From positions 1-64,000 of the forward strand of contig NZ_FOCO01000014.1 in the NCBI RefSeq assembly GCF_900110135.1: 64,000 bases of DNA. The letters run 5' to 3'. Positions 8,761 to 17,027 of this stretch are shown here, piece by piece (the first letter of the stretch is position 1; each line of letters opens with the position of its first letter). The notes beneath the pieces were generated by a model, which ran no database searches, had not been told where the DNA came from, and saw only the letters and a list, made by a program, of their open reading frames with translations. The translations under genes and the position numbers were made by a program. The stretch comes from Pseudorhodobacter antarcticus (GTDB lineage: Bacteria > Pseudomonadota > Alphaproteobacteria > Rhodobacterales > Rhodobacteraceae).

Positions 8761-9680
8761 TGGCAATGATCGATCACAGCACCGAAGCCGCCCCGCCACC
8801 CGAAACCCGCGCCATGCGGTTGCGCAATTTCTGGGCGGATTACCGGCAATCCTGGGTCGCAGTTGCAGCCCTCATCGTGATCGCGGCCTTGCTGCTCGGC
8901 TCATTCTTTTCCCCCTTTTGGGTGCCACAAAACCCTTATGATCTGGCGGGCTTGGATTGGTTGGATGCGTTCTTGCCCCCCGGCACGGTGGGGTCGGGCG
9001 GCTATGCGCATCTCTTGGGCACCGACAACGCCGGGCGCGATATGCTGTCGGCTATCCTCTACGGCCTGCGCACCAGCTTTTTGATCGGGCTTACGGCGGG
9101 TGTGCTGGCGCTGGCCATCGGCATCACCGTGGGCCTAACCGCCGCCTATTTCGGAGGCCGGATTGAGGCGCTTTTGATGCGCGTCGTCGATTTGCAACTG
9201 TCGATGCCCGCGATTCTGTTGGCGCTGGTGATGGTCGCCATGCTGGGGCAAGGAATTGCGCAGATTATCTTCGCGCTGGTCGTGGCCCAATACGCCTATT
9301 TCGCACGCACCACGCATGGTGCTGCATCAGTGGAACGGCGCAAGGATTATATTGAGGCGGCACGCTCCACCCCGCTGCCAACATCGCGCATCATGTTCAA
9401 ACATCTGTTGCCCAATGTGCTGCCGCCCCTAATCGTGGTCGCAACCGTTCAGGTGGCCAGCGCAATATCGCTGGAGGCGACGCTATCCTTCCTCGGCGTT
9501 GGCCTGCCCTTGACCGAACCATCACTGGGCACGCTCATCTCCAACGGGTTCAAATATATTCATGCCGGGCGCTATTGGCTGTCCATCTATCCGGGGATTT
9601 TTCTGATGATAACGGTTGTGGCAATCAATCTTGTGGGCGACCAAGTGCGCAAGGTTCTGGACCCAAGGAACAGCCGATGA
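8760..9680 (+). CDS. ABC transporter permease (DppC type)
   Basis: 306 residues. An N-terminal membrane segment (about 33-55) is followed by the LGTDNAGRDMLSAILYGLRTS segment that marks DppC/OppC proteins, five further membrane spans, and an EAA loop near YIEAARSTPLPTSRIMFKHLLPN. It pairs with the DppB-type permease to form the channel. Its ATG overlaps the preceding stop by one base and its own stop overlaps the following ATPase ATG by 4 bp. Confidence 0.92.
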   Translation: MAMIDHSTEAAPPPETRAMRLRNFWADYRQSWVAVAALIVIAALLLGSFFSPFWVPQNPYDLAGLDWLDAFLPPGTVGSGGYAHLLGTDNAGRDMLSAILYGLRTSFLIGLTAGVLALAIGITVGLTAAYFGGRIEALLMRVVDLQLSMPAILLALVMVAMLGQGIAQIIFALVVAQYAYFARTTHGAASVERRKDYIEAARSTPLPTSRIMFKHLLPNVLPPLIVVATVQVASAISLEATLSFLGVGLPLTEPSLGTLISNGFKYIHAGRYWLSIYPGIFLMITVVAINLVGDQVRKVLDPRNSR

Positions 9681-10642
9681 CCGCTGCACTTGAACTGAAG
9701 GGTTTGACCACCCGCTTCCAAACTCGCACAGGCCATGTGACCGCGGTGAACGATGTCAGTTTTGCCGTGCAAAAAGGCCGCATCTTGGGGCTGGTCGGCG
9801 AAAGCGGGTCGGGTAAAAGTGTGACCGGCTTTTCCATTCTTGGCTTGATTGCCCCCCCGGGGGAGGTGTGCGCAGGCGAGGTGTTGGTGGACGGCGTTGA
9901 TTTGCGCCAATTGCGTGAGGAGGAGATGCGCAAGATGCGCGGGCGCAAGGTTGCCATGGTGTTTCAAGACCCGATGATGACCCTGAATCCCGTCTTGCGC
10001 GTGGGTGATCAAATGGCGATGGCGGTGCGAGTACACCGCGCCATGTCCAAACCCGCAGCCTTTGAGGAGGCGCGAAAGGCGCTGGATGCTGTCGGCATCC
10101 CCGCCGCCGCCGAACGCCTGCGCGCCTATCCGCACCAACTGTCGGGTGGGATGCGGCAGCGCGTGGCGATTGCGATGGCGTTGCTGCACAGCCCATCCGT
10201 GATTATCGCGGATGAGGCGACGACAGCGTTGGATGTGTCCATCCAAGGGCAAATTCTGGCCGAGGTGCGCAAACTGTGCGACCAAACCGGAACGGCGATT
10301 GTTTGGATCACCCATGATCTTGCCGTGGTGTCCAGCCTCGCGGATGATATCTGCGTGATGTATGCAGGCCGCATTGTGGAACGCGGCACGGCCCAGCAAG
10401 TGATCGACTACCCCCGCCACCCATACACGCGTGGCTTGCTCGATTCCATTCCCGCGCGCCACGCCCCTGGCACGCCCTTGCCGCAAATTCCCGGCTCCAC
10501 CCCGCAATTGTCGCGCCTGCCAACGGGTTGCCCCTTTCGCCCCCGCTGCCCCAAAGCCAGCGATATTTGCGCGACCCCGCCCCCAACCCACGCCATCGAC
10601 GGACAAACCGTTCTGTGCCATCACCCGTTGGAGCGTTCATGA
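9677..10642 (+). CDS. Oligopeptide-type ABC transporter ATPase (DppD type)
   Basis: 321 residues starting at the ATGA overlap with the permease. Walker A GESGSGKSVTG (about residues 39-49), signature LSGGMRQRVAIA (about 155-166), Walker B VIIADEATTALD (about 175-186) and the switch histidine in ITHDLAVV are intact. The C-terminal extension with CPFRPRCP (two cysteines) is the mark of the DppD/OppD group, whose cysteines often carry a cluster. It powers uptake together with the next gene product. Confidence 0.93.
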   Translation: MTAALELKGLTTRFQTRTGHVTAVNDVSFAVQKGRILGLVGESGSGKSVTGFSILGLIAPPGEVCAGEVLVDGVDLRQLREEEMRKMRGRKVAMVFQDPMMTLNPVLRVGDQMAMAVRVHRAMSKPAAFEEARKALDAVGIPAAAERLRAYPHQLSGGMRQRVAIAMALLHSPSVIIADEATTALDVSIQGQILAEVRKLCDQTGTAIVWITHDLAVVSSLADDICVMYAGRIVERGTAQQVIDYPRHPYTRGLLDSIPARHAPGTPLPQIPGSTPQLSRLPTGCPFRPRCPKASDICATPPPTHAIDGQTVLCHHPLERS

Positions 10643-11661
10643 CCAACCCCATCTTGCGCATTGAAAACGTCTCCAAACGCTTTACCCGTATGCCGGGGCT
10701 TGCCGAACGGTTGGTGGGCAGGCTGACGGGCGGCGGCAAACCCGTGGTCGTCCATGCGCTAACCGATGTATCGCTAGAGGTGGCGCAGGGCGAAGTGTTG
10801 GGGATTGTGGGCGAATCTGGTTGCGGAAAATCCACGCTAGGCCGCGTTGTGGCGGGCATCTATGCCCCCAGTGATGGCCGCGTCACGTTGCACGGCAAAC
10901 CCATAGCGCGCGAACATAGCGGCAATATCGACAAGCTGACCACGCAAGTGCAAATGATCCATCAAGATCCGTTCGCCTCGCTTAACCCCCGGATGAAGGT
11001 GGGTGAAACACTGGCCGAAGGGCCGCGCTATCACAAAATCATTCCCTCCCGCGATGTGCAGGCCCGCATGCGCGCGCTGTTGGAAAAGGTGGGGCTGGAA
11101 GGTGCATATGCCGACCGTTTCCCACATCAGTTTTCGGGCGGCCAACGCCAACGTGTTGCCATCGCGCGGGCCTTGGCGATGGAGCCGGAGGTGCTGGTGC
11201 TGGATGAGGCGGTCGCCTCGCTTGATGTGTCCATCCAAGCGCAGGTGTTGAACCTTTTTATGGACCTGCGCCGCGATCTGGGGCTGACGGCGTTGTTTAT
11301 CAGCCATGATCTGTCGGTGGTGCGCCATGTGTGCGACCGGGTGGCGATTATGTATTTGGGGCGTTTGGTGGAACTTGCCCCCGCAGACCAACTTTATGCC
11401 GACCCCAAGCACCCCTACACATCAGCGCTGTTTGCATCCGTGCCAACCGTCGGCACTGGCAAGCGCGTGTTTGAGGCGATCAAGGGTGAAATCCCCTCCC
11501 CCATCAACCCACCGCCCGGCTGCGCCTTTCATCCGCGCTGCCCGCTGGCAGGGCCGCGCTGCCGTATGGAGGTGCCGCGCCTGACGTGGGCAGGGGTGGG
11601 TCGGCAAGTGGCGTGCCATTTGAATGATGGCGGTGTGGACAGCAAAGGAGCACCGGCATGA
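10639..11661 (+). CDS. Oligopeptide-type ABC transporter ATPase (DppF type)
   Basis: 340 residues from the ATG 10639, overlapping the previous stop by 4 bp. Walker A GESGCGKSTLG, signature FSGGQRQRVAIARAL, Walker B VLVLDEAVASLD and the switch region SHDLSVVRHV are intact. The C-terminal CAFHPRCPLAGPRC segment places it in the DppF/OppF group. It forms the heterodimer partner of the DppD-type ATPase. The last codons overlap the start of the carboxypeptidase gene by 4 bp, tying the peptidase to the importer. Confidence 0.93.
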   Translation: MTNPILRIENVSKRFTRMPGLAERLVGRLTGGGKPVVVHALTDVSLEVAQGEVLGIVGESGCGKSTLGRVVAGIYAPSDGRVTLHGKPIAREHSGNIDKLTTQVQMIHQDPFASLNPRMKVGETLAEGPRYHKIIPSRDVQARMRALLEKVGLEGAYADRFPHQFSGGQRQRVAIARALAMEPEVLVLDEAVASLDVSIQAQVLNLFMDLRRDLGLTALFISHDLSVVRHVCDRVAIMYLGRLVELAPADQLYADPKHPYTSALFASVPTVGTGKRVFEAIKGEIPSPINPPPGCAFHPRCPLAGPRCRMEVPRLTWAGVGRQVACHLNDGGVDSKGAPA

Positions 11662-13136
11662 CACATAATCTGAAAACGCGTATTGGTCGGCTAAACGATG
11701 TGCTGTGTGCTGTAAATATGCTAAATTGGGATGCGCGCACGCAAATGCCCGCCGGGGGGGCACAAACGCGGGGCCATCAGGTGGCCACGCTGCTGGGAAT
11801 AGCGCGCGACATGATCCTTGATCCCGCCATGCAGGCGGCGGTTGACGCAGGCGGCGATGACCCGGCGGCAGCCGTGGTGCGCGCCGCCATCGCGCATCAC
11901 GCCCGCCTTCCGGCCGATTTGCTGCGCGCACAGGCAGAACAAGCAACCGTTGCCGGGGCCGTCTGGGCGCAAGCCCGCGCCACATCCGATTTCGCGCTGT
12001 TTCAGCCCCATTTGGAAACCGTGGTCGCCCTTGCCCGCGAAAGCGCCGCCGCTTTGGGTTCTGATGGCCACCCCTACGATCCCATGGTGCAAATATACGA
12101 GCCGGGCGAAACAGCCGCCAGCTTGTCAGCGTTTTTCACCCAATTGCGCGCAGGCATCTTGCCCGTGCTGGACCACGCACGCAGCCAACCCGCTCCGCGC
12201 ACAGATTTTCTATACCGCGATTACGCGCCCGCGTTGCAGCAACAATTTGCAGCAGGCACCGCGCAGGCCCTTGGCTATGATTTTGCGCGTGGCCGCCTCG
12301 ACACGGCCGTTCACCCGTTTGAGGTATCTGCAACCCGCAATGATGTGCGCATCACCTCGCGCTGGCCACGCAACTATTTGCCCATGTCGATTTTCGGTTG
12401 CATCCATGAGGTAGGCCACGCGCTTTATGAACAAGGCGTGGACCCGGCTCACACGCGCGGCGCGTTTGCGACCGATATGATCGGGCTTTACGCCGTGGGC
12501 GGCACCAGTTTTGGCATGCACGAAAGCCAATCGCGCTTGCTGGAAAACCATGTGGGGCGCACGCCCGCCTTTTGGGCCGTGCATTTTCCCCGCTTGCGCG
12601 ACACTTTCCCTGACCAGCTTCGTGATGTCAGCGTGACCGAATTTGTGGCCGCGATCAACCGTGTGGAACCTGGGCCAATCCGAGTCCAAGCGGATGAGCT
12701 GACCTATGATTTGCACATCATGTTGCGGGTGCGCATCGAAATGGCCTTGATGGATGGCTCGCTGGCTGTGGCCGACATCCCCCAAGCATGGCGCGAAGGG
12801 ATGCGCGACGATCTGGGGGTTGCGGTGACTGATGATGCGCAGGGCTGCTTGCAAGATGTGCATTGGTCGTCGGGCTATATCGGGTCGTTCCCCACCTACA
12901 CAATCGGCAATGCCACCGCAGCACAGCTGATGGCGCATTTTGATGCAGCCCACCCCGCCATCCGCAGCGCCTTGAACAAGGCCGATACGGGGCCACTGCG
13001 CGCCGCCCTGTCAGATACGGTTTGGCAACATGGCCGCGCCCGAACCCGCGTCGAAATGCTGGCCGATGTCGGAGCATCTGCGAATGATCCGCAACCTTAT
13101 TTGCGATATCTTTCCCTGAAGTTTGGCGCGCCTTAG
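11658..13136 (+). CDS. M32-family carboxypeptidase (Taq type)
   Basis: 492 residues, the standard length for carboxypeptidase Taq. The zinc motif HEVGH is at residues 250-254 with the downstream HESQSR block near residue 280 supplying the third ligand. These cytoplasmic metallo-enzymes remove C-terminal residues from peptides. Because it is the last gene of the importer operon and overlaps it by 4 bp, it probably processes the imported peptide. No signal peptide is seen. Downstream the accessory region begins. Confidence 0.92.
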   Translation: MTHNLKTRIGRLNDVLCAVNMLNWDARTQMPAGGAQTRGHQVATLLGIARDMILDPAMQAAVDAGGDDPAAAVVRAAIAHHARLPADLLRAQAEQATVAGAVWAQARATSDFALFQPHLETVVALARESAAALGSDGHPYDPMVQIYEPGETAASLSAFFTQLRAGILPVLDHARSQPAPRTDFLYRDYAPALQQQFAAGTAQALGYDFARGRLDTAVHPFEVSATRNDVRITSRWPRNYLPMSIFGCIHEVGHALYEQGVDPAHTRGAFATDMIGLYAVGGTSFGMHESQSRLLENHVGRTPAFWAVHFPRLRDTFPDQLRDVSVTEFVAAINRVEPGPIRVQADELTYDLHIMLRVRIEMALMDGSLAVADIPQAWREGMRDDLGVAVTDDAQGCLQDVHWSSGYIGSFPTYTIGNATAAQLMAHFDAAHPAIRSALNKADTGPLRAALSDTVWQHGRARTRVEMLADVGASANDPQPYLRYLSLKFGAP

Positions 13137-13206
13137 GTGTTTAGCCTGCCGCGGCGTCGTGGCGTTAGTTACGCTTGAAGCGTGACGCCCCTTTGCCCCA
13201 TTGGGC

Positions 13207-13462
13207 TCATGCCAAGCGTATGATGTCGGTGCTTCCGAGCACGTTGAAGCGGTTGATGAGGGCAATGCGTATCTCGGTTTCGGCAGTCTGGCTGTCTGGC
13301 AGCGATACGTTCTGCGAAGGCTTTCAAGCAGCGCATCCATCGTCCGGCAATGGTTTGCAAACAGGCCGTGCTTTTTGGCCTGCCATCTGTTACCCGGCAG
13401 CGGTTTGCCTTCAAACCACGAGAGGGCCCTATCGTGTCGAACTCTGCGAGAACTTGACCCAA
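13207..13462 (-). pseudogene. Frameshifted transposase-like C-terminal remnant
   Basis: Reading the minus strand, one frame gives IAGRWMRCLKAFAERIAARQ and, after a single-base shift, another gives EIRIALINRFNVLGSTDII ending in a TGA at 13207-13209. Together they look like the conserved tail of one protein, broken by a frameshift. I believe it is transposase-derived because it sits among insertion-sequence debris, but I cannot name the family with certainty. Confidence 0.4.
13387..13426 (+). repeat. Candidate copy of the miniature palindrome
   Basis: A 40-bp segment beginning CTGTTACCCGGCAGC, with GGTTTG/CAAACC arms and ending ACGAGAGGG, matches the layout of the inserts found in the IS3 elements at 17942-19280. 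Here the host sequence is itself poorly known, so it is less certain that this is an insertion. Confidence 0.45.
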
Positions 13463-13541
13463 GTTTCCGAAACTCTATGATCTGCTGATTGCTGAGTTCC
13501 GCGAGGGATTGACCCAGATTTCCGACACGCCATGATCCGCT
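13446..13541. repeat. Two 41-bp imperfect direct repeats, 55-bp period
   Basis: Copies at 13446-13486 and 13501-13541 share GCGAG, TTGACCC, TTTCCGA and ATGATC blocks in the same order and spacing, about 32 of 41 bases identical. A related inverted piece (GATTGACCC complement) lies near 13614-13623. Possibly ends of a lost insertion sequence. Confidence 0.6.
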
Positions 13542-13776
13542 CGTTTCAATAATTCAGCCGACTATTCATGAAATTATCATATTTCAGAGGGGTCAGCACC
13601 AAATGGAAAAAACGGGTCAATCCGAGACGAAAATCAACAACTGCCCACAAAGGCCCTTGATGAAGTGGTCGGGGGCTACATTTGGTTGATCAGTGCGGCA
13701 CTCGGGAATTACAGAAATTACTGTTCCGCATTCGACTGCTCGGAACAGACATGAAGAATGAGAAAGAACGAATGCT

Positions 13777-14994
13777 ATGACTGACTGGCTTGCAACACGC
13801 GCCGAAGCCGAAGAGCGAATGGCTGCTTTTGTCCCGCGGATGGGCAAACGCTATGCCAATGGGCGCAACACCGACAATGGCCCCGGGCGACACACGGCGG
13901 TATCGGTCCTTTCGCCGTACGTCCGGCGACGGCTGGTGCTGGAAGCTGACCTTGTGGCAGCGGCCTTGGCCGCGCATGGACCCGTGGCCGCCGAAAAGTT
14001 CATCGAAGAGGTGATCTGGCGCGGCTATTTCAAAGGCTGGATGGAACGTCGCCCGCAGGTCTGGGCCAGCTACCGCACGGGGCTAGAGGCGGATTTGTCC
14101 GCCCTTGACCGCGACCGCCGCCTGCGCCGTGATGTGACCCGCGCGATGGAAGGGCAGACCGGGCTGGAATGCTTTGACGCTTGGGCCGAGGAGTTGGTGG
14201 ACACCGGGTATCTGCACAACCATGCGCGGATGTGGTTCGCTTCAATCTGGATTTTCACGCTGGGGCTGCCTTGGCGGTTGGGGGCGGATTTCTTTTACCG
14301 GCATCTGCTCGATGGCGATGCAGCGTCAAACACCCTCGGCTGGCGTTGGGCGGCAGGGCTGCACACGCGGGGCAAGCCCTATCCGGCGCGCGCCGACAAC
14401 ATCGCGACCTTCACGGCGGGTCGCTTTACCCCGCGCCACACCGATCTGGCCGAAGTGACCAAAGGGCTAGAGGCGACCGAGCCGGAGGGTCTACCCTCCG
14501 TTCTCCCCCTGCGTTCTGTCGTGCCGCCAAGGGCGGGGGCGCCCACAGCCCTGCTGATCACAGATGAAGATTGCCGGGTTGAGGATTTTGATCTGGCCGC
14601 CCTCGATATCTGTGCCCGCGCCACCCTTGCCGTGGGCGATCTACGCTCTCCCCTTGGCGTGGCTGACCCTGTGATGCGGTTTGAAAGGGCGGCTTTGGCC
14701 GATGCCGCCCTGCGGGTTGGGGGGCACTTTGATACGCTGCATGCGGGTGACCCCGACGCATTGGCGAAATGGGCGGCAGCGGCGGGGGCCACACAAATTG
14801 TAACGGCTTACGCCCCCACTGGCCCGCTCCGCGATTGGCTGGATCAAGCGGCCCCCGCAATGGCCGCGCGCGGCATCACCCTTTGCGAATGGCGCCGCGA
14901 TTGGGACAGCGCCATCTGGCCCCATGCCACCGCTGGCTTTTTCAAGGTGAAACAGCAGATCCCGCGCCTGCTAGAGGCGCTGATCCCCGCATGA
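13777..14994 (+). CDS. Photolyase/cryptochrome-like flavoprotein with permuted domain order
   Basis: 405 residues. The first ~230 residues are the helical FAD-binding domain of photolyases: SVLSPYVRRRL (about 43-53), EEVIWRGYFKGW (about 75-86), QTGLECFDAW, GYLHNHARMWFASIWI (about 145-160) and LLDGDAASNTLGWRWAAG (about 175-192), where the Asn/Asp/Trp residues hold FAD. The last ~150 residues resemble the alpha/beta antenna domain that normally comes first: FERAALADAALRVGG, GDPDALAKWAAAAGA and YAPTGPLRDW, then WPHATAGFFKVKQ. A DNA-repair or light-sensing role is likely. It starts a three-gene unit, overlapping the next gene by 4 bp. Confidence 0.8.
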   Translation: MTDWLATRAEAEERMAAFVPRMGKRYANGRNTDNGPGRHTAVSVLSPYVRRRLVLEADLVAAALAAHGPVAAEKFIEEVIWRGYFKGWMERRPQVWASYRTGLEADLSALDRDRRLRRDVTRAMEGQTGLECFDAWAEELVDTGYLHNHARMWFASIWIFTLGLPWRLGADFFYRHLLDGDAASNTLGWRWAAGLHTRGKPYPARADNIATFTAGRFTPRHTDLAEVTKGLEATEPEGLPSVLPLRSVVPPRAGAPTALLITDEDCRVEDFDLAALDICARATLAVGDLRSPLGVADPVMRFERAALADAALRVGGHFDTLHAGDPDALAKWAAAAGATQIVTAYAPTGPLRDWLDQAAPAMAARGITLCEWRRDWDSAIWPHATAGFFKVKQQIPRLLEALIPA

Positions 14995-15815
14995 ACCTGA
15001 CCGATCCCCGCATTTCCCGGCTGATCACCTTGATCCGCGCCTGCCTGCCCCCGCCACCAGGGGCGCGGCGAATTGCCCTTGCACTGACCTTCGGCGTGGC
15101 ATGCCATGCGATGTTTGCAGCGGGCGTTCTCGCGATGATCATAGCGATGTATTTCGGCCTGAGTGCAAGCTTTGGCACCGTGCCTTGGCCTTGGGCCGCT
15201 TTTGCCAATGCAGCACTAATTATCCAATTTCCGCTGGCCCATTCAGTGCTGCTAACCGGCCCTGGTGCGCGTTTTCTGGCCCGCGCAATGCCCGGCCCAA
15301 ATGGCAAAACGCTGGTCACAACCACCTATGCCATCATCGCCTCGGCCCAATTGCTGGCGCTGTTTGCGCTGTGGACACCCTCGGGGATCATCTGGTGGCA
15401 GGCCGAGGGGGCGGCGCTTTGGATCATAACCGCGCTTTATAGCACCGCTTGGCTGTTGCTGTTGAAAGCCAGCTTTGATGCCGGGACCGAGGTGCAGTCA
15501 GGCGCACTTGGCTGGATGTCACTGCTCGCGCGTATCCGCCCGGTGTTTCCCGACATGCCGACCCTTGGGTTGTTTCGCATAATCCGCCAGCCGATCTATG
15601 TGGCCTTTGCATTGACCCTGTGGACCGTGCCGATCTGGACCCCTGACCAACTGGTGCTGGCCATCAGCTTCACCGCCTATTGCCTGCTTGCGCCCCAGCT
15701 GAAAGAGCGCCGCTTCGCCGCCCGCTATGGCGATAGGTTTGATCGCTATAAAAACACCGTGCCCTATGTGCTGCCGCGCAGCACCCGTGCAAAGGACAAT
15801 TCTCGTGCGCAATGA
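14991..15815 (+). CDS. Integral membrane methyltransferase-like protein (ICMT/NnrU/MddA type)
   Basis: 274 residues from ATG 14991 (ATGA overlap with the photolyase-like gene). Five to six membrane spans are visible. The C-terminal part, RQPIYVAFALTLWTVP (about residues 203-218) followed by QLKERRFAARYGDRFDRYKN (about 242-261), is the signature of the isoprenylcysteine carboxyl methyltransferase superfamily, in which the His/Gln-Pro-x-Tyr and Glu-Glu-like positions bind S-adenosylmethionine. The same layout occurs in methanethiol S-methyltransferases. The substrate is unknown. It overlaps the following methyltransferase gene. Confidence 0.7.
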   Translation: MNLTDPRISRLITLIRACLPPPPGARRIALALTFGVACHAMFAAGVLAMIIAMYFGLSASFGTVPWPWAAFANAALIIQFPLAHSVLLTGPGARFLARAMPGPNGKTLVTTTYAIIASAQLLALFALWTPSGIIWWQAEGAALWIITALYSTAWLLLLKASFDAGTEVQSGALGWMSLLARIRPVFPDMPTLGLFRIIRQPIYVAFALTLWTVPIWTPDQLVLAISFTAYCLLAPQLKERRFAARYGDRFDRYKNTVPYVLPRSTRAKDNSRAQ

Positions 15816-16509
15816 TCTGACTATCTATGACGAGGTTGCGGACCGCTGGTGGTCGGACGACATTCGTTGGGTGCGGACGCTGAAAAACCTTGTGCCCGGC
15901 CGGCTCAGTTGGTTCGATCGCCATATGGATTGGCAGGACAAAGAAGTGTTGGATCTGGGCTGCGCGGGCGGATTTATGGCCGAGGCGATGGCAGTGCGCG
16001 GCGCGCGTGTGACCGGGATCGATCCCGCCGCCGTCGCCATTGAGGCCGCACGAGGTCACGCGCGCAGCACAGGCCTGCACATCGACTACGACGTCGGGGT
16101 GGGCGAGGCCCTTCCTTACAAAAATGCCGGTTTCGATACAGTGGTTTGTGTCGACGTGCTGGAGCATGTGGCCGACTTGCACAAGGTTCTGGCAGAAGTC
16201 ACCCGGGTCCTGCGGCCAGGTGGGCTGTTCTTGTTCGATACCATCAACCGCAATCCCTTGGCGCGGCTTGCCACCATAACCATCGCCGAAGATGTGTTGC
16301 GGCTGTTGCCGCGCGGCACTCATGACCCTGCGAAGTTCATCAAGCCTCACGAACTGTACCGCGCGATGGAAGGAGTAGGATTGGTGCCCGGTCCGGTCAC
16401 GGGCCTTGGCCCCCGAGGCATAAACCGGCGCTTTGATTTGACCTTTGGTCCCCTGCCCCTGACAGCAGACCTCTACATGGGTATCGCCCGAAAACCGCTC
16501 ACGATATGA
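15805..16509 (+). CDS. Class I SAM-dependent methyltransferase (UbiG-like)
   Basis: 234 residues from GTG 15805, preceded by AAAGGA at a good distance and overlapping the membrane protein gene by 11 bp. The SAM-binding motif VLDLGCAGGFMAEAMA (about residues 48-63), acidic GIDPA, DTVVCVDVLEHVAD and RVLRPGGLFLFDTINRN are those of 2-polyprenyl-6-hydroxyphenol methylases. A housekeeping ubiG is normally elsewhere beside lysC in this group, so this may be a paralogue acting on a quinone-like or other phenolic substrate. Joint expression with the flavoprotein and the membrane methyltransferase-like gene is strongly suggested. Confidence 0.85.
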   Translation: MRNDLTIYDEVADRWWSDDIRWVRTLKNLVPGRLSWFDRHMDWQDKEVLDLGCAGGFMAEAMAVRGARVTGIDPAAVAIEAARGHARSTGLHIDYDVGVGEALPYKNAGFDTVVCVDVLEHVADLHKVLAEVTRVLRPGGLFLFDTINRNPLARLATITIAEDVLRLLPRGTHDPAKFIKPHELYRAMEGVGLVPGPVTGLGPRGINRRFDLTFGPLPLTADLYMGIARKPLTI

Positions 16510-16511
16510 TC

Positions 16512-16834
16512 AATGTTTCGGCCTTTTTGATCAGGCGCTGATAGCGCGGCAATACTTTGGAGCACCATTCCTGACGGTTTCGGCGGATGAAACCCGTATC
16601 AGCAGACGCTGGTCCAACCCTGACGGCGCAGGCAGCGCCCGCCTGGGCGGCGTGCAGCACGCCGATATCATCGCGTTCAACTTCTCGGTCTTCGACCCTG
16701 CCACCAGCCGAACACTTTCGCAAAATGTCGAATGGCGGGTTTCACAGGATATGCTGCACCTCAGATCATCTGATCGGAAAGACCCATCAATCTTGATGTC
16801 AGATATAGAATTTAAACTATCCATCGTCGAATGA
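16512..16834 (+). pseudogene. Possible 3' remnant of an unknown gene
   Basis: Directly after the methyltransferase an open frame without a proper start runs to a TGA at 16832-16834. It includes the stretch ARQYFGAPFLTVSADETRIS and later ADIIAFNFSVFDPATSRTLS. Codon use looks coding, and the absent start suggests a 5'-truncated gene. I do not recognise the family. Confidence 0.3.
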
Positions 16835-16879
16835 TTTGGGATAGCGGGGCTGATTTAGGATCGGAAGGCGCGGACTGTT

Positions 16880-16965
16880 TTACTTCGGCTTCCCTCAGCA
16901 AATCCGCCTGCATGCTCAGGTCCGCATACATCCGCTTTAGCCGCCGGAACGCAACGAAAGGCTGC
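16880..16965 (-). pseudogene. IS3-family OrfA fragment
   Basis: The minus strand encodes RRLKRMYADLSMQADLLREA, the leucine-zipper end of IS3-family OrfA. It closely matches the same stretch (RRLKRMYANLSMQADLLKEA) encoded on the plus strand at about 18470-18530. Only this fragment is present; flanking codons do not continue the family pattern. Confidence 0.75.
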
Positions 16966-17027
16966 ATAGAGCCCCGAAGGGTTTGGCAATCCTTTGTATT
17001 CCGCTGTAAGCAAACGTCAGAAACATC

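Larger units (their letters stand above)
13137..13776. other. Gene-poor stretch with mobile-element debris
   Basis: Between the carboxypeptidase and the photolyase-like gene there is no intact gene. It holds a frameshifted transposase-like remnant on the minus strand (13207-13462), a candidate copy of the miniature palindrome (13387-13426), two 41-bp imperfect direct repeats (13446-13541), and a CTGTTCCG/CGGAACAG inverted repeat (13721-13748) just upstream of the photolyase-like gene that may be its operator. Confidence 0.6.
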
